A DNA stretch of 64,000 bases. It comes from Paratinospora sagittata (Eukaryota > Streptophyta > Magnoliopsida > Ranunculales > Menispermaceae). The translations under genes and the position numbers were made by a program. Shown here in pieces: positions 49,201 through 60,687 of this stretch. Under the pieces are notes generated by a model that saw nothing but the letters and a program-made list of their open reading frames with translations, did not search any database and was not told where the DNA came from. The stretch's first letter is position 1; the number at the start of each line of letters is the position of its first letter. The stretch is taken from NCBI GenBank assembly GCA_035771175.1, contig CM069593.1:304461-368460 (forward strand), written 5' to 3'.

Positions 49201-50880
49201 TGAAAGAGAGATGTCAATGGTGTGTGAGAGTATTTTATTATTTCTTGTAAATATTTCTATTTTCAGTAAATTGTGAGTTGTAGGCAGAAGTTATATGTGT
49301 CCAGTTTTATTTGTATAAATAGTTGGTTTCTTGCTCATGTAAAGTAGGGTTGCATTAGATAGCCAAAGTAAGTGTGAAAACTTTGTTTGATCAGCTATGA
49401 ATATGATTTTACCTAATCAGACTATGTAAAATGGTTAAGATATTATTAACGTAGTATAAACTTGGCACTTGCTTAAAGATGAGCAAAGGAAGTGAATTCA
49501 TATAGCTGACGTTATGTAGTTGAAAAAAAGTTTTGTTGGATATAAGATAGACCAAAAGTTATGTTGAACATGATAACAAGCTTTAAATATTTTTACCATT
49601 TCTTCTTTGCAATTGGGGTGAAAAAAATTTACTTGGAAAAACCTTCTGTTAAGTTGAATTGAGTTTTTGCCAACACGGAGTTAGTAAATAGGTGGCTTTA
49701 AAACTTAAAAGGTTTTAAGTTTAACTCTTGTTACTGTTTCACCCTAGGAGGTAGGAGGGGAGGGGGATTAATTGTGGTTTGTTGATGAAGTTGATTATAC
49801 CATTAATTACTAACATTGTATCTTCTCGTAAAAAATAAAAAATAAAAAAGTTGAATTGAATTTTTTTGATCATTTTCATTTGAACTTGAGAACTGTAGAT
49901 GGTGTGAAACTGGAGATAGAAAACCAAATGCAATTAAGACTCCTAAAACCTGACTTCCTGCATTAAACATGTGGATTAATCATTTTCCAACATGCCACTT
50001 AAATGAAGGGGGAAAAACATAAATTTGGCAATTGAGAAAACAAAATTGGCCAATATTCAAGGAAGATAGACTCTTGAATAGAAAATTGAAATTGGGCAGT
50101 CAAGAAATTCAATTAGAAGTCCCAGTTTGATTATAATTGCCACCTTTTTTTTTTTTTTTCCTTTTTAAGGTGTTTGGTAGTTAAAAAAATTATTTAGTTA
50201 AACATGAAAAAAAAATCATTGTTAATTATTAATTAGTTATTTAATTATATAATTATAATTTTTTCAAATAAAAAAAAAATCACGTACTAAACACACTCTT
50301 AGTAAAAGCCTCTTTTGTTGGTGCATGACCCCTCTCTCTCTCTCTCTCTCTCTGTTTTCCTTTTTATTTATTTTGCTGTCGGTTTGTTGTTCAATCTCTA
50401 TCTCCCTTGCATGCATTAAATAGCCAGAATGTTGACAATAACACCTGTCAAAATGCATATTTTCCAAATAAATATCTGTCCTTTGCTAGTGGTGACGTTG
50501 CATTGAGTAGGTTGTATTGAACGTTTGGTGTGCATCGATAGGTCTAAAACTTAAATTGAAAAAAACAAAACAAAGTTATCTCCTTGTCTCAATTTGCTTC
50601 TTTTTTCTCAAGTTTGGTTTGAAAATCTTTCAAATGAATAAATTCAACTATTCATTTATTCGTGGCCTTGAACTTTGACCTTGTATTAAAATAATTTAAT
50701 TGCCTTCATCATATATGCCTAAATCATTTTAATTGACTATTTTTTCAGTTTAACTCAAATTGGTACTATTTTTTCAGTTTAACTCAATTTCTTTGTAATA
50801 GAAGGGGATTGTACCTATTTGATAAGGTACCCTTTCCCTGGTTGGGGTGCTCTGCACCGTACTCACGCATGTGAAGAACA
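46120..50880. other. Long gene-poor stretch downstream of the TRAF-type gene
   Basis: I find no convincing gene in about 4.7 kb. Open frames are short and without family resemblance. A CA/TA microsatellite lies at 46209-46254. The part at about 46700-47950 is less AT-rich and less repetitive than its surroundings, so it could be an untranslated transcript or an eroded gene, but I see no splice or coding pattern to support this. CT runs occur at 50330-50354. Confidence 0.45.
46209..46254. repeat. Compound CA/TA microsatellite
   Basis: About eleven CA units run directly into TA and TATG units. Compound simple repeat, likely length-polymorphic. Confidence 0.9.
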
Positions 50881-50895
50881 TATGAGGCAAAATGG

Positions 50896-50917
50896 GACAC
50901 GTGCGCCACCACGTGTC
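50896..50917. promoter_or_regulatory. Inverted pair of G-boxes (GACACGTG-N6-CACGTGTC)
   Basis: GACACGTG (50896-50903), six bases CGCCAC, then CACGTGTC (50910-50917). The outer arms are perfect inverted repeats and each contains a palindromic CACGTG core. This is a strong ABRE/G-box-type bZIP/bHLH site, about 1.8 kb upstream of the IQM start codon. Whether it serves that gene is unknown. A single CACGTG closer to the gene lies at 52284-52289. Confidence 0.5.
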
Positions 50918-52537
50918 AACAACCCTGCAATAATCTCTGTACCCTTAATAATTCAGCGTTTTAAAAAATATTCGTTAATATATAGAGTTTATTTATCTTA
51001 ATGATTTCTCAATTAATTAAAGATATCAAAATCCTTGTCAAAATACATAAAATGCACTTATAGCCGTCACTAGTATAATATTAGATATTAGTGAAATTCT
51101 TCTTCTTTTTCTTCTTTTTTTTTTTAAAAAAAATTGATTAATATTTAAATGAGACAATTAAAAAACCCAAAGAAAACAACAAAGAAAGGGGAAAAAGGAA
51201 AAAATGATTTTGATGGGTGGGGCATTATTATACAATTAACAAAAGGTCATATATATTGCATAAGTGCGACTATCAACATAATTTTCCATTTGAGTTTCTA
51301 GTGGAAAATCCACCTTTGATGTTACTTATACAGTACTGATTGGATCACCTTATCTTTGAGACTTTGGAAATACAACCTCAAACCCTCCGTTCCATCAAAG
51401 TCAAAATCTCCATAACGTCAAAGTGTTTCCTCATCTCCAGGTAACGAATAATGCTCAAATTCCACCATACTTATCTTTTAACATGTACCCAACTTAACTT
51501 TTGGTAATGGCTAACTACTCATACTCCCCAGTTTCTTAATATACTGGTGGGGGTTTAACTTAAAAATTAGTCTCATTTTCATTATATATTCTTTTAAATT
51601 AAAATATATAAGAAATTATATTCTTTTAAACTAACAAGAGACTTTTTATTAAAATAAATAAAATTTTTTTAGTGTATTTGGTGCACAGAATAAAATATGA
51701 TTAATTTTATGATATTAGATTTGACTGAATTAAAAATAGTGTATTAAATAATTTTTTTAGTTTTCTTTTCTAAAATTACATTTAAAAAATAAAAAATTAT
51801 AGGATGGATAAAATAATTTTGACATTTTAGTCAAAATTATTTTATTTCGTAAAAAGAAAATAATATAGTAAGTAAGATTATTTATAATCATGTCCCATCT
51901 ACCTTGAAATGATAAGATAAAATTAAAAATAATTTTATTTCATTTTATTCTTCCTACTAATAATTTTTTTAGGACTTGTTTTTATAATATATTTTACGTG
52001 AACGTCACAGGTCTTATGACTTATCTTAGGGACCAAAGGCAAATAATATTTTACGATATATAGAATGAGCTAAAATAAGCTTTAACATACGCTAAGAATA
52101 ATAATCACGAGATTCACAATTTGTTGTTTTTATAAAACAAAAAATCTGAGTCATATAATAATAAGCTTTGAATTTTGAACCGTCGACTTTATTATTTATT
52201 TTTAGGAAAAGACGAAAAAACAAAAAGCTGGCTACGATCAAGATAATCCATGGGTCAGTCACGTCGTACTTATTTTCAAACCCCACGTGGATGTTCAAAC
52301 CCCAAAAGAAGAAAAAAAAAGGTACAAACGTAATAAGCAAGAGAGAGCAAGGGTACTAAGGTACATTCACTCAAAACTGTCCCTGCAGACACTCCCTCTG
52401 TATTGTATCCACAAATAAAATCTAAATATAAATATAAATATAAAGAAAATAAAAATCTTAATTAAGAAAACAAATAAAAAAATCTTTTATTAATTAATTT
52501 ATTTACTCATATAAATTTGAGCGCCAGAAAATGTAAC

Positions 52538-52545
52538 TATAAATA
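52538..52545 (+). promoter_or_regulatory. TATA box of the IQM gene
   Basis: TATAAATA lies 168 bases before the start codon and is followed about 30 bases on by a pyrimidine-rich likely start region (TCTGTTCTTCCAACAGCACA). A G-box CACGTG is located 254 bases further upstream (52284-52289). Confidence 0.65.
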
Positions 52546-52712
52546 GCAACTACTCATTCATTCTGTTCTTCCAACAGCACAGCTCTAGCGCTCTTCCTCC
52601 TTCTATTTCTTCGTCCTCTTCTTCTGCGAAACTCTTTCTAGGGTTTTTTGTTTTTCTTTCATGAGAACAGGTTCTTCGAGAAGCATCTAAGGAGCTTCAA
52701 AGATCGTCTTCA

Positions 52713-55700
52713 ATGGAGGTGGCCGAAGCCGAATCTCTACGTGGCTACGACGTACAGTTAAGATGCTCATCTCCTTTTTCTTTGAATCTCGAAGTCGAAT
52801 CATCTCATCATCATCATCAAGAATGCGCCACAAACTCCGAACTGTTTTTTGCTTCGAGATCTAACCTCGAACCGGTGGATATCTTCTCAGATGACCGCGC
52901 GCGCGCGAGCACTCGGCCTAATGCGACAGTGGATCATCATGACGTCACGTCGACGGCGACGGCGACGATGACGATGACGGAGGCTCTGAGGTATCGGAGC
53001 AGTGGATCGTCGGTCGGTTTTAACGGCGACGTTAAGTCAACGGTGACGGAGGTCGCTGTGAGTCCTAGCGTCATATCCACGGTGACGAACGGTCAAATGA
53101 GCGCGAATTTTGAGTCCACAGCTGCGTTGAAGTTGCAGAAAGTTTATAGGAGTTACCGCACACGGCGTAGGTTAGCGGATTCCGCTGTCGTCGCCGAAGA
53201 GCTCTGGTAAATACTTATAGTAATTACGATTAGTATTGTTATTTATTAATTTTAATTTTAATAATAATAATAATTATTATTATTATTATTAGTATATTGA
53301 TTAATTTACTGTTGGTAATGTGTTGCTTTTTAACATTGAACGAGAAGGTGGCAAGCGATAGATTACGTTCGACTGAATCTCAGTACGATTTCGTTCTTCA
53401 ATTTTGAGAAACCAGAAACTGCGGCTTCTAGGTGGAATCGAGTCAGCTTGAATGCTTCGAAGGCAGGTTTTTATTTTCTTATTTTTTTTTGTCAAATCTT
53501 GTTTTTTCTGATTAATCGTAGTTTTGGGTGTCGTTGATTTCGCGCTGACCTTTACTCATTCGTGCTCAGAGTCAGAAAAACCATGCTGCTTTGTCAAACT
53601 AATTGTATAGACCTTTAATTGATTTTCGGTCAGGTTGGAAAGGGTTTATCCAAAGACGGCAAAGCTCTCAAATTAGCTTTTCAACACTGGATAGAAGCGG
53701 TAATTAATTACTCCTAATTTTTTCCCCACCTAAATTTGTAATGAATCTGGTTTTACTAAGACCTTATTTCTTTTATCTTCAACCACGTTCTGTTTTTTTA
53801 TCCTCTGTAGATTGATCCTCGACATAGATATGGTCACAACTTGCACTTATACTACGAAGAATGGTGTAGAACAGAAGCAGGTCAGCCGTTCTTCTTCTGG
53901 TGAGTACGCCTGAGTCCCTCTATTCAGGGTCCTTTCTAGTTCTGTTTATGCTGGCAAGCTGTGCTCTTATTTATCAGTAGAGCAATGCTAAAACGACCTA
54001 AAATGCATACCCATAATCAATTCATGTGGCAAGTCACTACATCACCAGGAAAAAGATAAAAGAAATTACTACCACTCATCACTTAATCCCAACGGCATGA
54101 GTATAATTTTAGATACATATTTTGGTCATTTTCACATTTCTGTTGTTTGTTAGTATTCTTTTAATCTTTGTGCACTTTGGAACATACCGCTCGTGGAATT
54201 GATGTTATTAAAGATGGGAGAAGGTTTTACAGGGTCGTATATTGAGTTCAAATTTTATTGTGAACTGAATTAATACTCTCACGTTGGACTAGAAGAAATT
54301 CGTTACATGAATAGAGATTAGTAACTTGACATGGATCATGCAGTAGGCCTAAAAAGTACCAGGGGGCACCGTATTGCTACTAGTTGAGACTAGGCTTGGA
54401 AAACTTCATAATTGGGCCTAGAAATGGTTGTGGGAATAATGTTGGTATTAGTTGAGATTCAAACCCGCCAATGTAACTTAAGACAAAAGTCAGATAAATT
54501 AGTGACTTAAGTTGTTATTTTTTTTTAAAGAAACTATATAATTTATTAATTCAAAGACAAGTTGTAGAATGAGGACAAAGGGGGAAGACCAAATTTATAA
54601 TCCGAACACCTGTTGTTTTGTATGCGTAGGCTGTCATAAGCATTGAATTACCTTTGAAATCTTATCCATCTGCCCTCTACTCAATTCTAAGGCCACTGTC
54701 CCATTGAATTTCCAATGATAAAGAGAGGAGATGCATGATGTTTTCTGAATTCCTGTGATGCAGGTTGGACATTGGAGATGGCAGATTGGTTGATCTCAAG
54801 GATTGCCCAAGATCAAAACTTCGAAAACAGTGCATCAAATATCTTGGACCCGTATGTCCTTTTCTGTATACAGATATACGAAGCAAACTTAATTTTCTAA
54901 TAATGGTTTCTATGATCTCTATTGATTATGCTGATTGAATTGTTTAATCAAAAGGTTTCCTATTCTAACATGTCACTCTTATCGCTTCTGATCACTCTGA
55001 ACTGAGATTAGCAAGAGAGAGAACACTATGAATATGAAGTTGTTCATGGGAAAATCTTGCATAAACAAACTGGAGAACTTCTAGATACAAATAATGAGCA
55101 AGGGGCAAAGTGGATTTTCGTAATGAGCACCTTCAAGAAACTCTATGCCGGTGAGGTAGAAATTCAATGAAACATTGACTATTTGCTCTACAGTTTTATT
55201 GTTAGTTTTTTCCCTTACCTTGTTTTTCTGTTTCTCCAAAAATACTAATTTCTGATGTTAACTCCCAGAAAAAGAAGGGGGTGTTTCATCACTCCAGCTT
55301 CTTGGCGGGAGGAGCTACACTTGCCGCAGGAAGACTTGATGCACATGGCGGTGTGCTTAAGGTACAGTTCATACAGTGCTATTGGAATTCATAAGAAGTT
55401 TGGACTTTTTAGCTTTGTCATTTTCACATTCTTATATTTGTAGTTTGTCCATGTCTGAGTGAGGTTGAGCCCATGGTTCAGGGGACCCATGGTAGCTTAG
55501 CAAGGTCAGTACTTGACCTTGGATCTGTTAACCTAACAAACCATTTTGTGACCACTCAAGCCAACTGCAAGAGACTTATACCTGGTCCTTTTGTGAAATA
55601 CATATCGATTAACTGTTCCCACTCTTAGCATGCACGTGCAAAACATGAAAATGTCTGTAGAGAGATACCTGTTCCTGACTGCATCAATAATTCTTGGTTG

Positions 55701-56954
55701 CATCAGGTCAAGATATGAACTCTTGGGCTAGTACCTTGTTGAACTTCAAAATTATATCGTCTTCTTTATCTGATCCTCAAATGCTTTGTTTAATTATAGT
55801 CTATCTCAGCATACAGTGGACATTACCGCCCAACAGATGAGATCCTTGGCAGGTTTCAGAACTTTCTAAAGGAAAACGGAGTCAGCCTCAATGATGTACA
55901 GGTGTGCGATTAATTTGTTCTTGCCATCTTGGGATTCTTTAATTTGTTTCAGAATGTGGGGTGTTTGAAATAAATTTAGAAAATAGAGGAAGCTTCGGCC
56001 CCATTTGGGTCGTAAACTGGATATAGTTTTCTGTATCCGAAAATACCAGAAACTTGTTTGATTTCGAAAACAGTTTTTCACTTTTTGTTAAGAAAACAAG
56101 TTGTTTTCAGAAAACGATAAAAAGTCCTTTTTCAAGTTCTCTTTTTGGATTATATTCTTGTTTATGGATCGTGAATCAAATGCAACCTTCTTTTTTCTTA
56201 TGTGTGGACTCAACCTTAATGGAGAAGTACAGTTGTGCCATTAACTTGTTCTTGCCATCCTTGCATCAGAATGTGGGAGTTCAAAGCTAATTTAGACAAT
56301 AATAGCACCGCTTCTTTTCATGTTTGTGTGTTGGGGGAAAGGGGTTGTGTTTTCTGTGTCTGATATAATTTAACACTCCTAATTATCATAGTTTAGCTTA
56401 TGGTGTTATTATTTTGTAACCGTCTGAATTATCAGATACGTTATTCTGAAGACTATGAGAACTATGACGATGTCAAATCCGTTCAAGAGAACAAAGAAAT
56501 GGGAGTCCCAGCAGATACCAAACCTGCTTCTGCCCAAATCGAAATTCCTAGCAATTTGAAGGAAGATGGACAACCTGATGGACAAGCTGAAGGTGAAAAA
56601 ATTGAATCAACTGAAGTTGCAGAAACTGAAAGAAATGGGAGTTACCAAAGGTCTTCATCAATTGGTCTGCAGAGCCCCAGAGCAGAGGTGCCTAAGAAAG
56701 CAATTTTACAGAGGATGAATTCCAAGAAAGCGGCAAGTTCATATCAATTGGGACATCAATTATCCCTAAAATGGTCAACAGGAGCTGGCCCAAGAATTGG
56801 GTGTGTTGCGGATTATCCTATGGAATTAAGGGTGCAAGCCCTTGAATTCGTGCAGCTCTCGCCAAGAACTCCCCCCACACATTCTTCATCTTTTCGACCG
56901 CTTTGCAGCAGTCCGCTTTCACCACAGCCCCAGCCTCAGCCTCCATCTTTATAA
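52713..56954 (+). CDS. IQ-motif calmodulin-binding protein of the IQM family
   Basis: Nine exons: 52713-53206, 53348-53462, 53634-53699, 53811-53899, 54764-54851, 55012-55155, 55269-55361, 55800-55901, 56436-56954; 569 aa. IQM proteins bind calmodulin independently of calcium and act in stomatal movement, stress and ABA or JA responses (IQM1 best studied). The IQ motif [18 protein letters not shown] is at residues 139-156. The family core follows, with [89 protein letters not shown] and SGHYRPTDE. The C-terminal signature [12 protein letters not shown]...[19 protein letters not shown] is intact. The N terminus is Ser/Thr-rich and variable, as in the family. The intron after AAG at 53462 needs a GC donor (GCAGGT) to keep frame; all others are GT-AG. 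Introns 4 and 8 contain repeat-like DNA. I cannot assign the exact paralogue; IQM3 is suggested only by synteny with MDAR. Confidence 0.92.
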
Positions 56955-59187
56955 TGTAATGCTAACTTGCTCTCTCTAGTCTAGATTTTAATGTTCAGTC
57001 CTTTACTAGTTAGCATCCCTCGTGTATGTCTCTTACATATGCTTTTGCATTTAAACATCTATAACTATCCAATTACCCAGGACCTCATCCATTAACATCT
57101 TGGCCATAATGGGTGTGGCATCCACGCATCCAGTGTCACAATGTGCTATACGCTTCAAGTCAGCTCCGACTAGAAACCTAAAAGCCTTGGGTCGCTCTTC
57201 TATACATTTCTTCACAAATTTTCTTGCATGATCAGTCTTATACAAAATATGTGTATGCATAATAGCACAGTAACTGGAGCAAACTGCGAACGGCCTGTTG
57301 TTCCCAGCAGCATGCCTCCTTTAACTTGTCAAGAGCAAAGCTGGACCACAGTACCTAGCTTTGGAACATGATTTAAGGCTAAAAAGTGACAAATAATGAC
57401 ATCTTTAATGTGATCGTTTATTTATTTATTTATTTATATTTTCGGGTCAAATGAATGTGAAGTCTTTTAGATCATAGTATTTGTTGTTTGCTGTTTGCTG
57501 TAAGATTATTATATGTGATAGTAAGGTTGATGAATAGTGTTAAAATAATTACAACATAAACTACAGTTTAAAATAACGTATCATTTCGATTTTTTTGAAA
57601 GATTTCAAATCACGTGTTGATTTGTTTTCTGTGACAATCTAGAAGTGTTAAAAGTAGTGACATATGACTACAACACAAGTAACAGTCCAAATTATGCATA
57701 TTCAACAATATCCAATTGTTTTAAATCATGTATTAATAACTGATTATAGTTTGTTTAATTATTTGAGAGGTGCTACAAAAATTTTGAGTGAAGATTGTCC
57801 CAACAGCACTTTTGATTTCTTTATAAGGATAAAAGTGTCAAACATCACCTAAAATCGCAAATATGAAACTTCATGCAGCTTAACGTTAATAGGATGAATT
57901 TTTATTTTTTTTGTTTAAGTTCCTTACACTCATTTTGCGATGAGGGTATTTTTCTTAGCATTTCTCTATTTTCTTTATCATTGTTTAAAGTGCTATAAGT
58001 ACCGTTTGAATTGCCGATTATTTTTTCTAATTACAATTAATCGTCTTTCTCATTATACGGTCCCTATCAGCCCATCACATCAACCACTTCGAAAACCCAC
58101 ACGACGACATGAAGAAGCAGATTACACTACAAAAGCACCATTTTTAAAGAGAAGAATAAGCGCACCGCGAACCGCGAACCGCGCGTGGTGTAAGAAATGA
58201 CAAAACTAAAATATATAGACAAATGAACTCGTGTTGCATATTTTAGTAGACTTCGTTTGAAGGGGCATTTGCCATAATAAAATAATAATAGGGCCATTGT
58301 AGGCAATGCACATAGGGTTTTTTCTTTTTTCTTTTTTTCAGGGGCTGACACCTAATAGACGACTACAAGTGCATAGTGAGCAAGTGGCAAGAAAAGGGAT
58401 TCGATTTGGTGGAGATAAATTATCACCATGTACACTTGGGAGAGTAAAAAGCAAAATTAAAAGCTTCGTTTTGTTTGAGATAATAAGCTGAGCTAATACA
58501 TAACTCAGTTTGTCTACTGCCTTCCTTCTTAAGTTAGCATCAGTTTTAGTGACTCTGCATAGTCAGTTTTGGAGTTATATAGTTAAGCCTGTTATGTCAA
58601 CTGTGCTGGTTTAGTTTGTTATTATTCAATGGTTGAGATCATTCTTGTACAATATATTTAAGTATTGTAATGATCAATGGAAAGTATCTTGACCTGTAAT
58701 GATCACATCAACCACTTTCATGCCCCTTCTCTGTACTTCGTTTCTTCATTGTTCTTGATCATTCTCTCTATGATTCAGACATTGGTTTAGTTCTGAATCT
58801 TACAGGTTTTACCCTTCTTTTTTCTTTTTTCTTTTTTTTTTTTTTGCCTTTGTGCTTTCCACACTACCATATCTCACCTTTAAGCCACATGACCTGTGTA
58901 TCAGCAAGGGTAAACATGTTAATCAGATTAAAGTTTGGGCATGGCACCAAAAAGACCAACCTGCAGCCAAACATAAGTGTCGGGTGCTTCTCATCACAAT
59001 CACCTTTTTGACAACAATGGAATATATACGTTTTATAATCACTAATATACTCAATTGCAGAACCACCTGAAAAGGACACAATCTGTATAAAAAACAAAAA
59101 GAAAAATGGTAAAGGAACATCCATCAAAATTCGATCCCACCCCCATGCGATACAAGCATCCCCGTATGATTTAATGAAAGCTTGTTC
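56955..59187. other. Intergenic region downstream of IQM
   Basis: It begins with the IQM 3' UTR. A minus-strand open frame at 57051-57260 (containing KRIAHCDTGCVDATPIMAKM) is not similar to anything I recognise and has no splice partners. The rest is AT-rich with T-runs (for example 58822-58844). No gene is supported. Confidence 0.45.
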
Positions 59188-59436
59188 TGTTGAAAACTAC
59201 TCAACCCAAAAAATATAGTTGATAAACAAAAGCCCAACAATGTCTATCAAAGCTACGACTAACACTCATCCTCATGTGAAGAGCCAAAAGAAAAAAAATA
59301 TATTAATTATCCAAATAAAAAATATACAAATGCCGACTTGAACCCAAAATCTTTTACAAAATTAAAGCTTCGATACCATATTAAAAACTACTTAACCCAA
59401 AAGCTATAACTAATAGGTGTTTATCCAACAACACAT
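59188..59436 (-). mobile_element. TRIM element copy B, partly degraded
   Basis: The terminal repeat at 59188-59264 (TGTTGAAAACTACTCAACCC ... CTAACA) is repeated in part from 59379 (TATTAAAAACTACTTAACCC...). Between them, on the minus strand, TGGTATCGAAGC (59367-59378 on plus) directly abuts the 5' LTR and matches the initiator tRNA-Met primer-binding site at 10 of 12 positions. The layout and internal text (GGGTTCAAGTC) match copy A at 45.8 kb. The outer part of the second LTR is lost where the next LTR-like segment begins. Confidence 0.65.
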
Positions 59437-59575
59437 TGTTGGAGAAAAATTCTAATCTTTATTTCTCTTAAACTCGTATTACAACCTAGGATGTGATGGT
59501 GTATTTATAGACACCCAACATCTAAATCCTAAACAACTTGTAATCCTAGTACAATAAGATAAATCTACTCCAACA
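59437..59575 (-). mobile_element. Short solo LTR (Copia-like), 139 bp
   Basis: On the minus strand it starts TGTTGGAGTAGATTTATC and ends TTTTTCTCCAACA, with TG...CA ends and short inverted repeats TGTTGGAG/CTCCAACA. It contains a TATA box (GTCTATAAATACACC) and then a polyadenylation-like AATAAAG in the right order for an LTR. No target-site duplication was found (CACAT left, CTAAC right), so it may be truncated or rearranged next to the TRIM. Confidence 0.6.
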
Positions 59576-60687
59576 CTAACCCAAATTTCTAATTGGACAC
59601 ACTTCTTAAATCTTATAACCAGAAACTAACTCTAATATAATATAATCTAAATTATTTACCATTCCAACACACATATCAAGCCGATAACCACATAAGAAAA
59701 AGTTCAACACCAAACAGGCTGAACCAGAAAAGGGACAAGCTGGACATTGTGATCCCATAACCGGTTTGGCAACACTAGTTTCAGCCAATAAAACCAATCT
59801 TAGTAAAGTGATCCAAAGACATTTTGTTTTATACAGACATTATTGATGACAAACAAAAACAAAAATATTATTATTAATGCCTCATTGAAATACTAGTAGC
59901 ATTATTTAGAGCCATATTTTTTTCCCAACTACGTGAAGTTTTAAAAGAAATTTTTTAGTGAGAAAGGGTTTGGGGGTATGGTGAGATTTGATATGTAAAG
60001 ATTAAATAAAGTAGAGAACTATTCTATGATGAGTTCTTTGACAGAGGATGAGATTGGAAAAATATGTAGGAAAGAATTAAAGCTCTCAAAAGTGGTCGCA
60101 TGGCATTATGATCTGAGTTGTGCACTAAATATTATTTCTCCAAAATATGAAGCTTTCTTACCACTATCATTTTTTTTACCCTTCTCACTCCCTATGCTTT
60201 TCCTATCAGATAGACATAATATTTGCCTCATTTCACTTCAGTAATGGTCATAATAAACAACATCCTTGACCCTTGTATGGGCCAATGTCTTCATTTTCCT
60301 CTTTCTATTGTCCTTTTTCTTTTTGCATAATGTTCTAGAATGGGAACATGAAACTAAGAACACAATGGACATGCTTTTGAAAAGGCAAAAAGGTAAAGGG
60401 TCAGCTGCGAAAGTGCAGGACCATGAGTGAATTGACACAAGAGTATACTTTCAAGTATAATAGACCATATTTATTATATATTTTTGTATGGTGACATTTT
60501 GTATCAAGAAGACAAATGGTATACTATACCACAGAAAGATGTAACTTTTTTATAAGCAGATGACAAATTTATTCATATAGGTTGAAATAACAGAGAATGA
60601 GTTCCCAGCTACATCAGACCTACATAAAAGGAGGATCCAAAAGCCAACCACCCTCTTGCCACTGCTCTTTCGGATCATATGTACTGA
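59576..60687. other. Intergenic region between TRIM/LTR cluster and the HPt gene
   Basis: AT-rich DNA without a recognisable gene. A short TTTTCCCAACTACGTGAAGTT at about 59921-59941 resembles the 3' end of plant non-LTR elements also seen at 62.0 and 62.9 kb. The final 100-150 bases are probably 3' UTR of the minus-strand gene. Confidence 0.45.

Noticed and set aside
57051..57260. Minus-strand frame with KRIAHCDTGCVDATPIMAKM downstream of IQM
   Set aside because: No recognised family, no splice partners, and its position is in or near the IQM 3' UTR; it could be a transposon scrap, but nothing supports a gene.
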